Shown: positions 54,267 through 62,413 of the stretch, in pieces
How the letters are laid out: each line of letters opens with the position of its first letter
Position numbering within the stretch: position 1 is the first letter of the stretch
NCBI GenBank assembly: GCA_039814715.1
Contig: JBCCAR010000016.1
Coordinates: 12,859-76,858 of the forward strand
Source: CAKZYD01 sp039814715
GTDB taxonomy: Bacteria; Pseudomonadota; Alphaproteobacteria; Sphingomonadales; CAKZYD01
Reading direction: 5' to 3'
DNA: 64,000 nucleotides
Position numbers and translations under genes: made by a program
Notes under the pieces: model-generated
What the model saw: only the letters and a program-made list of their open reading frames with translations
What the model was told of the DNA's origin: nothing
Database searches by the model: none

Positions 54267-54307
54267 AAAAAAGGATGTGCGCCAAGGTAGGCGCACACCC
54301 CTTTTTT
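54267..54307. terminator. Bidirectional Rho-independent terminator
   Basis: A GC-rich stem (about GGxTGTGCGCC against GGCGCACAxCC, 54273–54283 and 54290–54300, with one central mismatch) with a 6-base loop is bounded by A6 on the left and T6 on the right. It can stop argJ (plus) and the pilin gene (minus), which converge here. Confidence 0.92.
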
Positions 54308-54331
54308 AGACGTCAAATAACGTATGGAACG

Positions 54332-54535
54332 TTATTGTTGGTTCGCACCGTCATCTGAGTTGGAGTTACCCGCACTAATGGCAGCTGACGTCGTTGCAAA
54401 TGAGTTACGAAGCTCGCCGCCCATGGCGCCCATGGCGCCGATGGCTGCGATCGAAACCAGAGCAGCGATTAGACCATATTCAATGGCAGTCGCGCCCTTC
54501 TCGTCTTTGCGAAGTTTATTAAAGAACTTGAACAT
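54332..54535 (-). CDS. Flp/Fap-type type IVb pilin
   Basis: A 67-residue pilin of the Flp family: a short basic leader (MFKFFNKLRKDEKG), the G/ATAIEYGLIAALV cleavage-and-helix motif with the conserved Glu at +5 and Tyr, and a short Ser/Asn/Asp-rich tail. It is the major subunit of tad/Cpa pili in Caulobacterales (called PilA there). No cpa/tad assembly genes are in the window, so the pilin gene stands apart from them. A candidate CtrA box lies upstream. Confidence 0.93.
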   Translation of the reverse strand: MFKFFNKLRKDEKGATAIEYGLIAALVSIAAIGAMGAMGGELRNSFATTSAAISAGNSNSDDGANQQ

Positions 54536-54689
54536 TTTAATCTCCTACTTCCAAGCTTGGTACTGGTACTCATAGGAAAGCTTTTTGCCCACCTACACGA
54601 TCAAATTACGCTCGCAGGCTAAACAATTCGTAAATGGAAGAGTTCAAATTATGAAAATATCAATATCAATACTTGAGATTATTTATAGT

Positions 54690-54704
54690 TAATCTGTATT
54701 TACT
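54690..54704 (-). promoter_or_regulatory. Candidate CtrA box upstream of the pilin gene
   Basis: TTAA-n7-TTAC on the plus strand (54690–54704) matches seven of the eight consensus bases of the CtrA box TTAA-n7-TTAA, about 155 bases before the pilin start. In Caulobacter crescentus pilA is CtrA-activated. The surrounding 54536–54818 DNA is AT-rich, so chance matches are likelier there. Confidence 0.35.
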
Positions 54705-54818
54705 TTAAAAACCGAGTATTTCTGTGCTTCACGGAGCTGTGAAGTAATGTGTCTGGTACTTTAGGGGGGTACGCGTTAGACGCTAGGCGGCCCTGTTATT
54801 TTGAAGCGAGATTACCTG

Positions 54819-55388
54819 ATGCGTGCTTTCTCCTGTGTTAATGCCTTTGTTTTTGGTTTTTTTGTCCTGCTGACGGCGTCAGCCCAGGCGGGGGATGGCC
54901 CGCTTGTCCGCGGACCTGCTATCGGCAGTGTTGCCGCCTTTGCGGTTCCGATGGTCAGCAGTGAAGACGCGCAAGTGACGCTCAAACAGCTTCAAGGGCC
55001 AAAGGGAACGGCGTTGTTTTTCAATCGCTCGCTTAATTGGTGCCCATATTGCAAAAATCAAACGCAAGACTTGATCGACAAGGCTGCACTGCTGAAGGAC
55101 GCCGGCTACGGCATTGCCGTCATCACCTATGATACGCCGCTGCTGCTTGCGGATTATGCGAAAAAGACGTCGCCGGGGTTTCCGCTATTATCTGACCCTG
55201 AGTCCAAGACCATCATTGCCTGGGGGCTCCTTAACGAAAAATATGAGCCAGGCAGCTTTGCATACGGCATTCCCCACCCGATGATTGTGGTCGTCGATAC
55301 TGACAACCGTGTGACAGCCAAGTTTGCAGAAGAAGGCTATAAAGAGCGGCCCGTGCTTGAAGAGGTCGTTGCGGCTCTGACCAATTAG
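54819..55388 (+). CDS. Exported thioredoxin-fold peroxiredoxin-like protein
   Basis: A 189-residue AhpC/TSA-superfamily protein with a signal peptide ending SAQA and a thiol motif NWCPYCKNQ (CxxC). It has the peroxiredoxin-like IAVITYDTP and FPLLSDPESK segments. It probably works in the periplasm as a thiol oxidoreductase or peroxidase. The start is ATG 54819 (TTG 54801 is in frame). Its stop overlaps the convergent gene by four bases. Confidence 0.85.
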   Translation: MRAFSCVNAFVFGFFVLLTASAQAGDGPLVRGPAIGSVAAFAVPMVSSEDAQVTLKQLQGPKGTALFFNRSLNWCPYCKNQTQDLIDKAALLKDAGYGIAVITYDTPLLLADYAKKTSPGFPLLSDPESKTIIAWGLLNEKYEPGSFAYGIPHPMIVVVDTDNRVTAKFAEEGYKERPVLEEVVAALTN

Positions 55389-56536
55389 GGGCGATTTTCC
55401 AGCTTAAACGGCGTAAACTGCGTGAGCGCTTCGATGTTCTGCGCAACAGCGGCGCGCTCGCGCACCAGGTAGTTCTCGACCGCTGACTGAAACCCTGGGT
55501 CTGACAGCCAATGGGCGGAATAGGTTTGGGTGGGGACATAGCCCCGCGCGAGCTTGTGCTCGCCTTGCGCGCCAGCCTCAACCGTTTTCATGCCCGCGGC
55601 GATGGCATAATCAATCGCTTGATAATAGCAGAGCTCAAAATGCAGGCATGGGTGGTGCTCAATTGCGCCCCAATAGCGGCCAAACAGCGTTGTTTCGCCA
55701 ATCAAGTTGAGTGCTCCAGCGACATAACGGCCCGCATTGCTGGCTAAAATCAGCAGAACGCGGTCGCCGAGATACTGGCTCAGGAGGGAAAAGAATGCTC
55801 GGTTCAAGTAGGGCTGACCCCATTTGCGCATGCCGGTATCTTCATAAAATTGATAATACGCGTCCCAATGGGCTTCTGTAATGTCTTCTCCGGTAAGGTG
55901 TTCAACCTTTAGGCCTGCAGACAAGGCTTGTTTGCGCTCCTTGCGAATGTTCTTGCGTTTGCGCGATGAAAGGGCCGCAAGAAAATCATCAAAATCGCTG
56001 TACCCGTCGTTCTTCCAGTGGAACTGTTGATCTGTGCGAATGGCAAATCCGGCGCGTTCGCAGGCTTGTTTGTCGGCGTCTTCTAAAAATGTCAGATGGA
56101 GGCCCGAGATGTCTTTCTGCCGCACAAAGGCTTGGGCCGCTTGCAGTAATGCGCTCTTATGAGCAGGCGTGCGCGCTAGCAAACGCGGGCCTGTGGCGGG
56201 CGTGAAGGGGACGCTTGCTTGCAGCTTTGGATAATAGTCCCCGCCAGCACGGTGATAGGCGTCAGCCCAGCTGTAATCAAAGACATACTCGCCTTGCGAA
56301 TGCGTTTTCATATAGCAGGGCATGATGGCATCCGGAGTGCCGGATTGGCTGCGAATAACAATGTGGCAGGCCATCCAGCCCGTCTCAGCGCATGCTGATC
56401 GCGAGTCTTCTAGCGCGCCGAAAAAGCCATGCTGCGTAAAGGGATTATCACTGCCAGCAAGCGCATTCCAGTCATCCGCATCAATTTCGCGCGCGCTGGG
56501 GACGACTTCGGCAACAATGGAAGGTGTTTCGCTCAT
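55385..56536 (-). CDS. COG3146 GNAT-like protein (DUF482)
   Basis: A 383-residue cytosolic protein of the COG3146/DUF482 group, annotated in some genomes as peptidogalycan biosynthesis or FemAB-like GNAT transferases. Typical segments are DNPFTQHGFFGALE near the N-terminus, SRKRKNIRKERK, and EAGAQGEHKLARGY near the end. The natural substrate is not established. It is minus-strand and monocistronic by spacing. Confidence 0.83.
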   Translation of the reverse strand: MSETPSIVAEVVPSAREIDADDWNALAGSDNPFTQHGFFGALEDSRSACAETGWMACHIVIRSQSGTPDAIMPCYMKTHSQGEYVFDYSWADAYHRAGGDYYPKLQASVPFTPATGPRLLARTPAHKSALLQAAQAFVRQKDISGLHLTFLEDADKQACERAGFAIRTDQQFHWKNDGYSDFDDFLAALSSRKRKNIRKERKQALSAGLKVEHLTGEDITEAHWDAYYQFYEDTGMRKWGQPYLNRAFFSLLSQYLGDRVLLILASNAGRYVAGALNLIGETTLFGRYWGAIEHHPCLHFELCYYQAIDYAIAAGMKTVEAGAQGEHKLARGYVPTQTYSAHWLSDPGFQSAVENYLVRERAAVAQNIEALTQFTPFKLENRP

Positions 56537-56580
56537 GACGCGATAGTTATACTTTAGCCGCGCGTGTCAATGCGCTGCGG

Positions 56581-57318
56581 CTAATTGGCCTCTAATTCAA
56601 AAATGAGGTTGTCTACATTCTCGCGCGCCAAATCCGTCTCTGCTTTTGATCGGACAGTCCAGCTTAGCGTTCGAATGCCCTTTTTGCGCTGCCCATCGAT
56701 GAAGCTATTGGGCAAGCAGCGCAGATCATGGGCGACGAACTGCGCTTTGGCTTTGCGCATATTGAGCGCGTGGCCAAAGTTGCCCCGCCCGAGCAAGCCA
56801 TAGCGCGGGCCATCATCTGTTGTGACCAAGCCGCGGACGATTTTTGGAGCCGTTTTAGCAAACCAAGCAGGAATGTCCGGGTTGAAGCTCATGACACCGA
56901 TCGGCCCGCCATATCCCTCTAGCGCGCGGCGCACGGCAATGCAGAGCCTGAAATTCTGGTCGCTGCAGTCCTTCATTTCCACCAATATCGGCGCGCGTCC
57001 GCGCACCACGGCCAATACCTGTGTCAGCGTTGAAATCGAATCATTGTGCTGTCCGAGCAGCGCTATGTTTGACAAGGCATGGGCCGTTTTGCTTGCAACC
57101 GGGCCGCTCTCAGCCGTCAGCCGGTCTAGCGCTTCATCGTGGAACACAACAGCCTGGCCATCCGCGCTGAGCCGCACATCCAGCTCGATGCCGATATTCT
57201 GCTTGATCGCGCCGCGGAAGGCAGTCAGCGAGTTTTCCGCGATGCCTTTTCCAGCATGATGTAACCCACGATGCGCAAAGGGTTTGGACGTCAGCCAGTC
57301 TAAGCTATTCTTCGTCAT
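56581..57318 (-). CDS. Glycerophosphodiester phosphodiesterase family protein
   Basis: A 245-residue GDPD TIM-barrel enzyme. The catalytic motif FAHRGLHHAGKGIAENS, the metal ligands in GIELDVRLSADG and VVFHDEALDRLT, and MKDC are visible. It would hydrolyse glycerophosphodiesters to glycerol 3-phosphate and an alcohol. No signal peptide, so cytosolic, as UgpQ. Its ATG overlaps the RidA stop (ATGA). Confidence 0.9.
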   Translation of the reverse strand: MTKNSLDWLTSKPFAHRGLHHAGKGIAENSLTAFRGAIKQNIGIELDVRLSADGQAVVFHDEALDRLTAESGPVASKTAHALSNIALLGQHNDSISTLTQVLAVVRGRAPILVEMKDCSDQNFRLCIAVRRALEGYGGPIGVMSFNPDIPAWFAKTAPKIVRGLVTTDDGPRYGLLGRGNFGHALNMRKAKAQFVAHDLRCLPNSFIDGQRKKGIRTLSWTVRSKAETDLARENVDNLIFELEAN

Positions 57319-57791
57319 GCTTTGCTTGGTTTGAGCGCCACGACAGCATCGATTTCAACGCAGGTGTTGAGCGGTAAGACATTGGTCCCAACAGCAAAAC
57401 GTGCATGTCGGCCAGCTTCGCCAAAGGCGAGCACCATCAGGTCACTCGCGCCGTTCACCACTTGCGGGTGCGCTGTAAAATCAGGCGCGCTGGCAACAAA
57501 TGCGCCAAGCTTTAGGACCTGTTTGACCCGGCTAAGATCGCCGCCGCATGCCGCTTTAACTTGCGCTATGATGTTCAGGGCGCAGGCCTGTGCGGCTTTT
57601 GTTGCCGTTTCAATGTCAACTGATTCGCCTACACGGCCCGTGGCCACCAGGCTCCCATCAATCAGAGGTAACTGGCCAGAGACATAAACTGTGTCGCCCT
57701 CCAGCACATAGGGCACATAATTGGCCGCTGGCGCCGCCGCAGGGGGCAGAGCAAGCCCTGCGCTTTTAAGCGCTTGTTCAGTTGCGTTCAT
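57315..57791 (-). CDS. RidA family (YjgF/YER057c) protein
   Basis: A 158-residue RidA-superfamily protein that should deaminate reactive enamines/imines. It is of the longer 'RidA subfamily' rather than the archetype, with VYVSGQLPLIDGSLVATGRVG, CALNIIAQVKAACGGDL and RFAVGTNVLPLNTCVEIDAVV. The last segment matches the arginine-bearing loop of the family less well than in RidA proper. It is coupled to the GDPD gene. Confidence 0.88.
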   Translation of the reverse strand: MNATEQALKSAGLALPPAAAPAANYVPYVLEGDTVYVSGQLPLIDGSLVATGRVGESVDIETATKAAQACALNIIAQVKAACGGDLSRVKQVLKLGAFVASAPDFTAHPQVVNGASDLMVLAFGEAGRHARFAVGTNVLPLNTCVEIDAVVALKPSKA

Positions 57792-57861
57792 TCAATCCCC
57801 CTCCCAGTCGCCTGCCAGCATGCGCGCATAACAATCAGATTTTGTCCCATCTGGAAAGGGC

Positions 57862-59208
57862 TTATTCGCTGGCAGGGTCTTCGTCCGGCTTTTGGACGGA
57901 AGCCAAGCTTTGGCGGCGGTTTATACCTTTGGCTCTGGCTCTTAATCCGCGGCCTGTTTCGATGCTGGTCTTGCCAAATTTATCGCGGATGCCGGACATT
58001 ACAGTTTCAAGCGCATCATCGCTGCGCAGCCCGGTATCGCCGAATAGGTCGGCAGCGACCCTATCGTCTTGCGCGCAAGGGGATAAACCCGACACGCCAA
58101 CCCCGAGCAAGCGGAAAGCCTGGCCATTTGCTTCCACGCGCAGCAAGGCATTGGCGGTGTCAAAGATTGTCCGCGCCGTGCGGACGCGCTGGCCTGGTGT
58201 AGCGCTGCGGGTGACGAGGCGAAAATCTGGTGTTTTGAGTTTGAGGTGAACGGTTTTTGCGCTGAGCGCCTTGCTTCGCAAATTGGCTGCAATCTCTTCG
58301 CTGAGGCTCCAGCATAGGTCAGACAGCGTCTCAAACGCGCTGATATCATTGGTGAAGGTGCGCTCGCTGGATATGCTCTTGGCTTGCCTAGTTGGTTTAA
58401 CGGCGCGCGAATCCAGGCCGTTCGCCAGCCGCCAGATATGCTGCCCCATGCTGCCATATTTAGCCAAAAGCCGGTCTTCTTCCATCGCTTGTATCTGGCC
58501 TAAGTGGGTGATGCCGCCACGCGAAAGCTTAGCTGCAAACGCTTTGCCGACCCCCCAAAGCAGCGTGACGGGTTGCGGCGCTAAAAAGTCCATTGTCTCG
58601 GCTTCACCAATGGCGAAAAATCCGCGTGGCTTGCGATAATCTGACGCGATTTTTGCGAGAAATTTGTTATGGCTGAGGCCAATGGAGACGGTAATGCCAA
58701 TCTCTGTTTCGATCTGCTCAGCCAGCTTTAACAAGACTGTTGCTGGGCTGGCGCCGTGCAGCCGCTGCGTGCCTGACAGGTCCAAAAAGGCTTCATCCAC
58801 AGAAATCGGCTCGATCTGCGGCGTCACGCGCAGCATGAGCGCGCGGATTTGCCGGCTCACAGTCCGGTAGTGCTCCATGCGGGGTTTGACAATGACTGCG
58901 CCTGGGCAGGCCTTGCGCGCTTTAAACATCGGCATCGCGGATTTCACGCCTGACAACCGGGCAATATAGCACGCCGTCGTCACCACGCCGCGCGTCCCGC
59001 CGCCTACAATCACCGGCGTATCGCGCAGCGCGGGGTTGTCGCGTTTTTCAACGGCAGCATAAAACGCATCGCAGTCTAAATGCGCCAGGGATAGAGAGTG
59101 CAGTTCGCTATGGCTGACCGTACTGCGTCCCCCGCACGCAGGGCAAGGCGCACCCTCCTCAGGAGCGTCAAATGCAGTAAAACACGTGCGGCATAACGCA
59201 GGAAGCAT
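57862..59208 (-). CDS. dinB: DNA polymerase IV with N-terminal zinc ribbon
   Basis: A 448-residue Y-family polymerase for translesion synthesis. A four-cysteine zinc ribbon comes first (CRTC and CPAC, about 6–27), then the palm: AHLDCDAFYAAVE with the metal aspartate, SVDEAFLDLSGT, and SHNKFLAKIASDYRKP; the little-finger domain follows. The N-terminal ribbon is a feature I have seen in several alphaproteobacterial DinB proteins. The start is ATG 59208. A beta-clamp motif near the C-terminus was not found by eye. Confidence 0.92.
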   Translation of the reverse strand: MLPALCRTCFTAFDAPEEGAPCPACGGRSTVSHSELHSLSLAHLDCDAFYAAVEKRDNPALRDTPVIVGGGTRGVVTTACYIARLSGVKSAMPMFKARKACPGAVIVKPRMEHYRTVSRQIRALMLRVTPQIEPISVDEAFLDLSGTQRLHGASPATVLLKLAEQIETEIGITVSIGLSHNKFLAKIASDYRKPRGFFAIGEAETMDFLAPQPVTLLWGVGKAFAAKLSRGGITHLGQIQAMEEDRLLAKYGSMGQHIWRLANGLDSRAVKPTRQAKSISSERTFTNDISAFETLSDLCWSLSEEIAANLRSKALSAKTVHLKLKTPDFRLVTRSATPGQRVRTARTIFDTANALLRVEANGQAFRLLGVGVSGLSPCAQDDRVAADLFGDTGLRSDDALETVMSGIRDKFGKTSIETGRGLRARAKGINRRQSLASVQKPDEDPASE

Positions 59209-59253
59209 GACCAACTTAAGATAGCCGCGTGTCGGTGTCCTTACCAGGCTCTA

Positions 59254-59913
59254 TTAGGCAGTCTTTGACCAATGCGCCAAATGGCTATGCAGCGCGTCCC
59301 AGTCATGCAGGCGCACATGCGCGCTATCGGGTTTTTCAATAAGCGGCGCTAAGCGTGGGCTGGCCACATAGTGAATCCGGTGCACATCGGGCGCATGCTG
59401 CGCCACCGAATCATGGTTGGGCGGCAAATCGTCAATAAAGGCCGCATCGCGGCGCCAGCTGCCGACAAGCGCTTCCACAGCGCGGCCCTTGCCGCCGGTA
59501 TTGCAGATCACGGGGTACGCCATGCCAACCTGCGCAAGAGAGGCGGCGCGTCGCTGTGCCTGCGCGCCAGGGAGGTTCGTGAGAACGCAAACCGTCATAT
59601 CGCTTGAGAGCTGCGATAAGGCTTCCGGCGCACCCTCAACCGCGGCAGAGGTGTGAATGTCGCTCTTAAAGAACTCTTGCATGAGCGCTGAGACGACATC
59701 ATTGGAGGCAATGGCGCCTGTTTTACGCTCGCGCACATTGCCATGTAGAGCAAAACTCTCGAGCCGAACATGATAGCCCTGCCGATCAAGAAACCCTTCG
59801 AGCGTCTCAAAGAACTGCAGCAAAACCTCATCGGCGTCGCAAATCAGAAGAGGTCGGTCACGGTCTGCTGTCTTTAAGAACGCAGCGATCGCGCTCTTGG
59901 TATGGTCTTCCAT
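59254..59913 (-). CDS. HAD-like hydrolase
   Basis: A 219-residue haloacid-dehalogenase-fold protein. Motif I is CDADEVLLQF (nucleophile Asp-x-Asp), motif II is VLTNLP, motif IV is FIDDLPPNH. The substrate is unknown; many HAD proteins are phosphatases. It is 12 bases upstream of dinB's neighbour in the opposite-sense sense: both genes and DUF3572 are on the minus strand and closely packed. Confidence 0.8.
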   Translation of the reverse strand: MEDHTKSAIAAFLKTADRDRPLLICDADEVLLQFFETLEGFLDRQGYHVRLESFALHGNVRERKTGAIASNDVVSALMQEFFKSDIHTSAAVEGAPEALSQLSSDMTVCVLTNLPGAQAQRRAASLAQVGMAYPVICNTGGKGRAVEALVGSWRRDAAFIDDLPPNHDSVAQHAPDVHRIHYVASPRLAPLIEKPDSAHVRLHDWDALHSHLAHWSKTA

Positions 59914-59925
59914 GCGCGCTGGTCC

Positions 59926-60213
59926 CTAGGATTGCATCAAGCGTTCATGGCCTGCTGCCTGCGCCAGCAAAGCCAATTGTTCGGCAGATAAGTCATGCTG
60001 CTGGCAATAGTCGCGGGCCCAGCGTTCATCGCTGAGCAAATATTCGGTAACGTGAAGCGCAAGCCCACTGTCCTGCGCTGCTAAGGCCTGTTTGAGCCCG
60101 TCCGGCTCTAAGCCGGCCAGATCAATTAGGCCATGCAAGCGCGCGTCATCCTGCGCTAAAAACGCAAAAGCGGTGAGCACAAAGTGCTGTGTTTCAAATG
60201 GCAAAGCAGGCAT
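59926..60213 (-). CDS. DUF3572 family protein
   Basis: A 95-residue helical protein of the DUF3572 family, of unknown function, commonly next to divK in Caulobacterales. It has FETQHFVLTAFAFLA at the start and YLLSDERWARDYC in the middle. Divergent from divK across an 87-base spacer. Confidence 0.85.
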   Translation of the reverse strand: MPALPFETQHFVLTAFAFLAQDDARLHGLIDLAGLEPDGLKQALAAQDSGLALHVTEYLLSDERWARDYCQQHDLSAEQLALLAQAAGHERLMQS

Positions 60214-60300
60214 AGGGGTTCGCGCGGCTGGTCAATCGTGTTTCCCACCTGCTATGACGGGTTGGGAGCCGACTTGCAACGGGGGAGCGAGAAAAGCCAA

Positions 60301-60732
60301 ATGACCAGCCAAACGCCGGCGCCGGCAACCAGCGATCAGCCGCCAGAAGAACGCATCAAAGTTCTTGTGGTTGAAGATAATGATCTCAACATGAAATTGT
60401 TCTGTGACTTGCTCGAAGCGCATGACTTTGCAGCTCTGCAAACCAGGGACGGCCTTGCCGCCATTGACATCGCTAAAGCTGAGCTGCCGCAGCTCATCCT
60501 GATGGATATTCAGTTGCCGCAAATTTCTGGTTTGGAAATCACCCGCAGAATTAAGGCTGATGCGTTAACGTCGCAGATACCAATCGTGGCTATAACGGCA
60601 TTTGCAATGAAGGGCGATGAGGAAAAAGTCCGATCTGCTGGCTGCGAGGGGTACATCTCCAAGCCAATCAGCGTGAAAGGCTTTATTCAAACAGTTCGTC
60701 AATTTGCGGGGCTGACGGAGATAAATAATTGA
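60301..60732 (+). CDS. divK: Cell-cycle response regulator DivK
   Basis: A 143-residue single-domain response regulator. Acidic pocket VEDNDLNMKL, phosphoacceptor Asp in LILMDIQLPQISG (D69 here), TAFAMKGDEEKVRSAGC and ISKPISVKG are nearly identical in pattern to Caulobacter DivK. DivK switches the DivJ/PleC phosphorelay and so controls CtrA. The N-terminus is about 16 residues longer than in C. crescentus. The start is ATG 60301 with GGGGGAGCG upstream. Its TGA overlaps pleD's TTG. Confidence 0.95.
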   Translation: MTSQTPAPATSDQPPEERIKVLVVEDNDLNMKLFCDLLEAHDFAALQTRDGLAAIDIAKAELPQLILMDIQLPQISGLEITRRIKADALTSQIPIVAITAFAMKGDEEKVRSAGCEGYISKPISVKGFIQTVRQFAGLTEINN

Positions 60733-62126
60733 CTGCGCGCGTGCTCATCGTCGACGACGTGATGCCAAACCTGAGGTTACTTCAGGCGAAGCTGGACCGC
60801 GAGTATTTCGAGGTCATAACGGCGCAATCGGGGCAAGACGCACTGGATCAGATTGAGCGCGAGCATCCGGATATTGTATTGCTGGATGTGATGATGCCTG
60901 ACATGGACGGCCTTGAAGTGTGCCGCCGCATCAAGAAAAATCCTGATACGGCCTATTTGCCCGTTGTTCTCGTGACAGCTCTGGACCAGCCGCAAGACCG
61001 CGTTGCCGGCCTTGAAGCGGGGGCCGATGATTTTTTGACGAAGCCGCTAGATGATGTGTCGCTTTATTCGCGCGTGCGCTCTCTGGTGCGGCTAAAGCTG
61101 ACGATTGATGAGCTGCGCAACCGCGATTCGTCCGCTTCTATGTTCGACGATGATGCATCAATGCTGAAAAAGCCGATTAAAGATGCGCGCCTGTTGATGC
61201 TGGATACGACGGGTAGTGATGTAAATGTTGTACGCACCTGCCTTGAGCCCTTTGGCCAAGTTGATGTTGCGCGCAGCGCTGCTGAAGTTCTGCAAATTGC
61301 CCCGCGCGTATCATATGATTGCATCATCCTGCCTGTTATTGATGGGGATGTGGACGGCCTGCGCATTGCTTCACGTTTGCGCTCAACGCGTGAAACGCGC
61401 CAAGTGCCGATTGTCTGTATTGCTGAGATCAGCAACCGAGACCGGTTGGTCAAGGCGATGGATATTGGCGTGAACGATTATATCGTCCGCCCCATTGATG
61501 CGCTTGAGCTTGTCGCGCGGGTGCGCACTCAAATCCGCCGCAAGCGCTTTGCAGATGTGCTGCGCGAAAATTTGCACATGTCTATCAAACTCGCCACCAC
61601 TGATTCGGTGACGGGACTGCACAACCGCCACTACATGACCAGCCAGCTGAAATCCATGTGGGAGCTGGCGCGCAAAGAGGGCCATCCGCTGTCGCTTGCC
61701 ATTCTTGATTTGGATAAGTTCAAGCTGGTTAACGACACGCACGGCCATACCGCTGGCGATGAAGTGCTAACAGAATTTGCTCGCCGGATCTCACAGTCTG
61801 TGCGCGGTATTGATCTCGCCGCCCGCTATGGCGGGGAAGAATTTGTCGTGATTATGCCCGATACGCCCTTGCAGATCGCTGGCAAAGTTGGTGAGCGGCT
61901 GCGCGCACTGACCGCAGATACGCCGTTTCCGGTGTCTGCTGAGGCAGGCGAACTGACCGTTACGGTGAGTATCGGTATTGCGCAGCTGACGGCTGAGGAT
62001 GCAGACCCAACGGCGCTCATGGAGCGCGCAGACGAAGCGCTTTACGACGCCAAGCACGGCGGGCGCAACCAGGTCTGCCTCGCAGATCCGCCTGAACAAG
62101 AAGAGCGCCAAGCCGCTGCTGGCTAG
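60729..62126 (+). CDS. pleD: Diguanylate cyclase response regulator PleD
   Basis: A 465-residue receiver–receiver–GGDEF protein. The first receiver has D9, D10 and phosphoacceptor D53; the second is a degenerate adaptor receiver; the GGDEF domain has the active-site RYGGEEFVVIMPDT and an inhibitory I-site RGID five residues upstream. It makes cyclic di-GMP to drive stalk and pole development, activated by DivJ/PleC. It starts with TTG inside a TTGA overlap with divK. Its TAG stop lies within the left terminal repeat of a palindromic element. Confidence 0.95.
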   Translation: MTARVLIVDDVMPNLRLLQAKLDREYFEVITAQSGQDALDQIEREHPDIVLLDVMMPDMDGLEVCRRIKKNPDTAYLPVVLVTALDQPQDRVAGLEAGADDFLTKPLDDVSLYSRVRSLVRLKLTIDELRNRDSSASMFDDDASMLKKPIKDARLLMLDTTGSDVNVVRTCLEPFGQVDVARSAAEVLQIAPRVSYDCIILPVIDGDVDGLRIASRLRSTRETRQVPIVCIAEISNRDRLVKAMDIGVNDYIVRPIDALELVARVRTQIRRKRFADVLRENLHMSIKLATTDSVTGLHNRHYMTSQLKSMWELARKEGHPLSLAILDLDKFKLVNDTHGHTAGDEVLTEFARRISQSVRGIDLAARYGGEEFVVIMPDTPLQIAGKVGERLRALTADTPFPVSAEAGELTVTVSIGIAQLTAEDADPTALMERADEALYDAKHGGRNQVCLADPPEQEERQAAAG

Positions 62127-62390
62127 TGGATTGGCTCAGCCAAATGGCACCCATAGGATCCCAAAGTCCGGGGTCTCGGCAGGAGGCGGTTTGCAGGCGA
62201 TGCGGTGCATCGTCAAAATTCGTCGACGCACCGAGACGCCGGAGTTTGGGACCCGAAGGGCGCTTTTCCAAGCTCACCGGCTGCGTTGCCCGCCGCTTGT
62301 GATGCACCGCATCACCGCACGCCGCGCGCCTGACCAGATGAACTTGGAAAAGCGTCCTATGGGTACTATTTGTCTGAGCCAATCCACTAG
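62123..62390. repeat. 268-bp palindromic TA-flanked element (MITE-like)
   Basis: Terminal inverted repeats of 36 bases at 62123–62158 and 62355–62390 match at about 32 positions and read CTAGTGGATTGGCTCAG inward, with a TA at each end as in Tc1/mariner–IS630 target sites. Nested inside are more complementary arms: 62159–62179 with 62231–62251 (about 19 of 21), and a CTTTTCCAAG-containing arm near 62260–62274 with its partner near 62340–62354. Two hairpins, CGATGC-ggt-GCATCG (62198–62212) and GTGATGC-acc-GCATCAC (62299–62315), are also complementary to each other. No protein is encoded; frames seen in it are not gene-like. It supplies the pleD stop codon. Confidence 0.8.
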
Positions 62391-62413
62391 TGAAGTCATA
62401 ACAGGGGGCCGCC

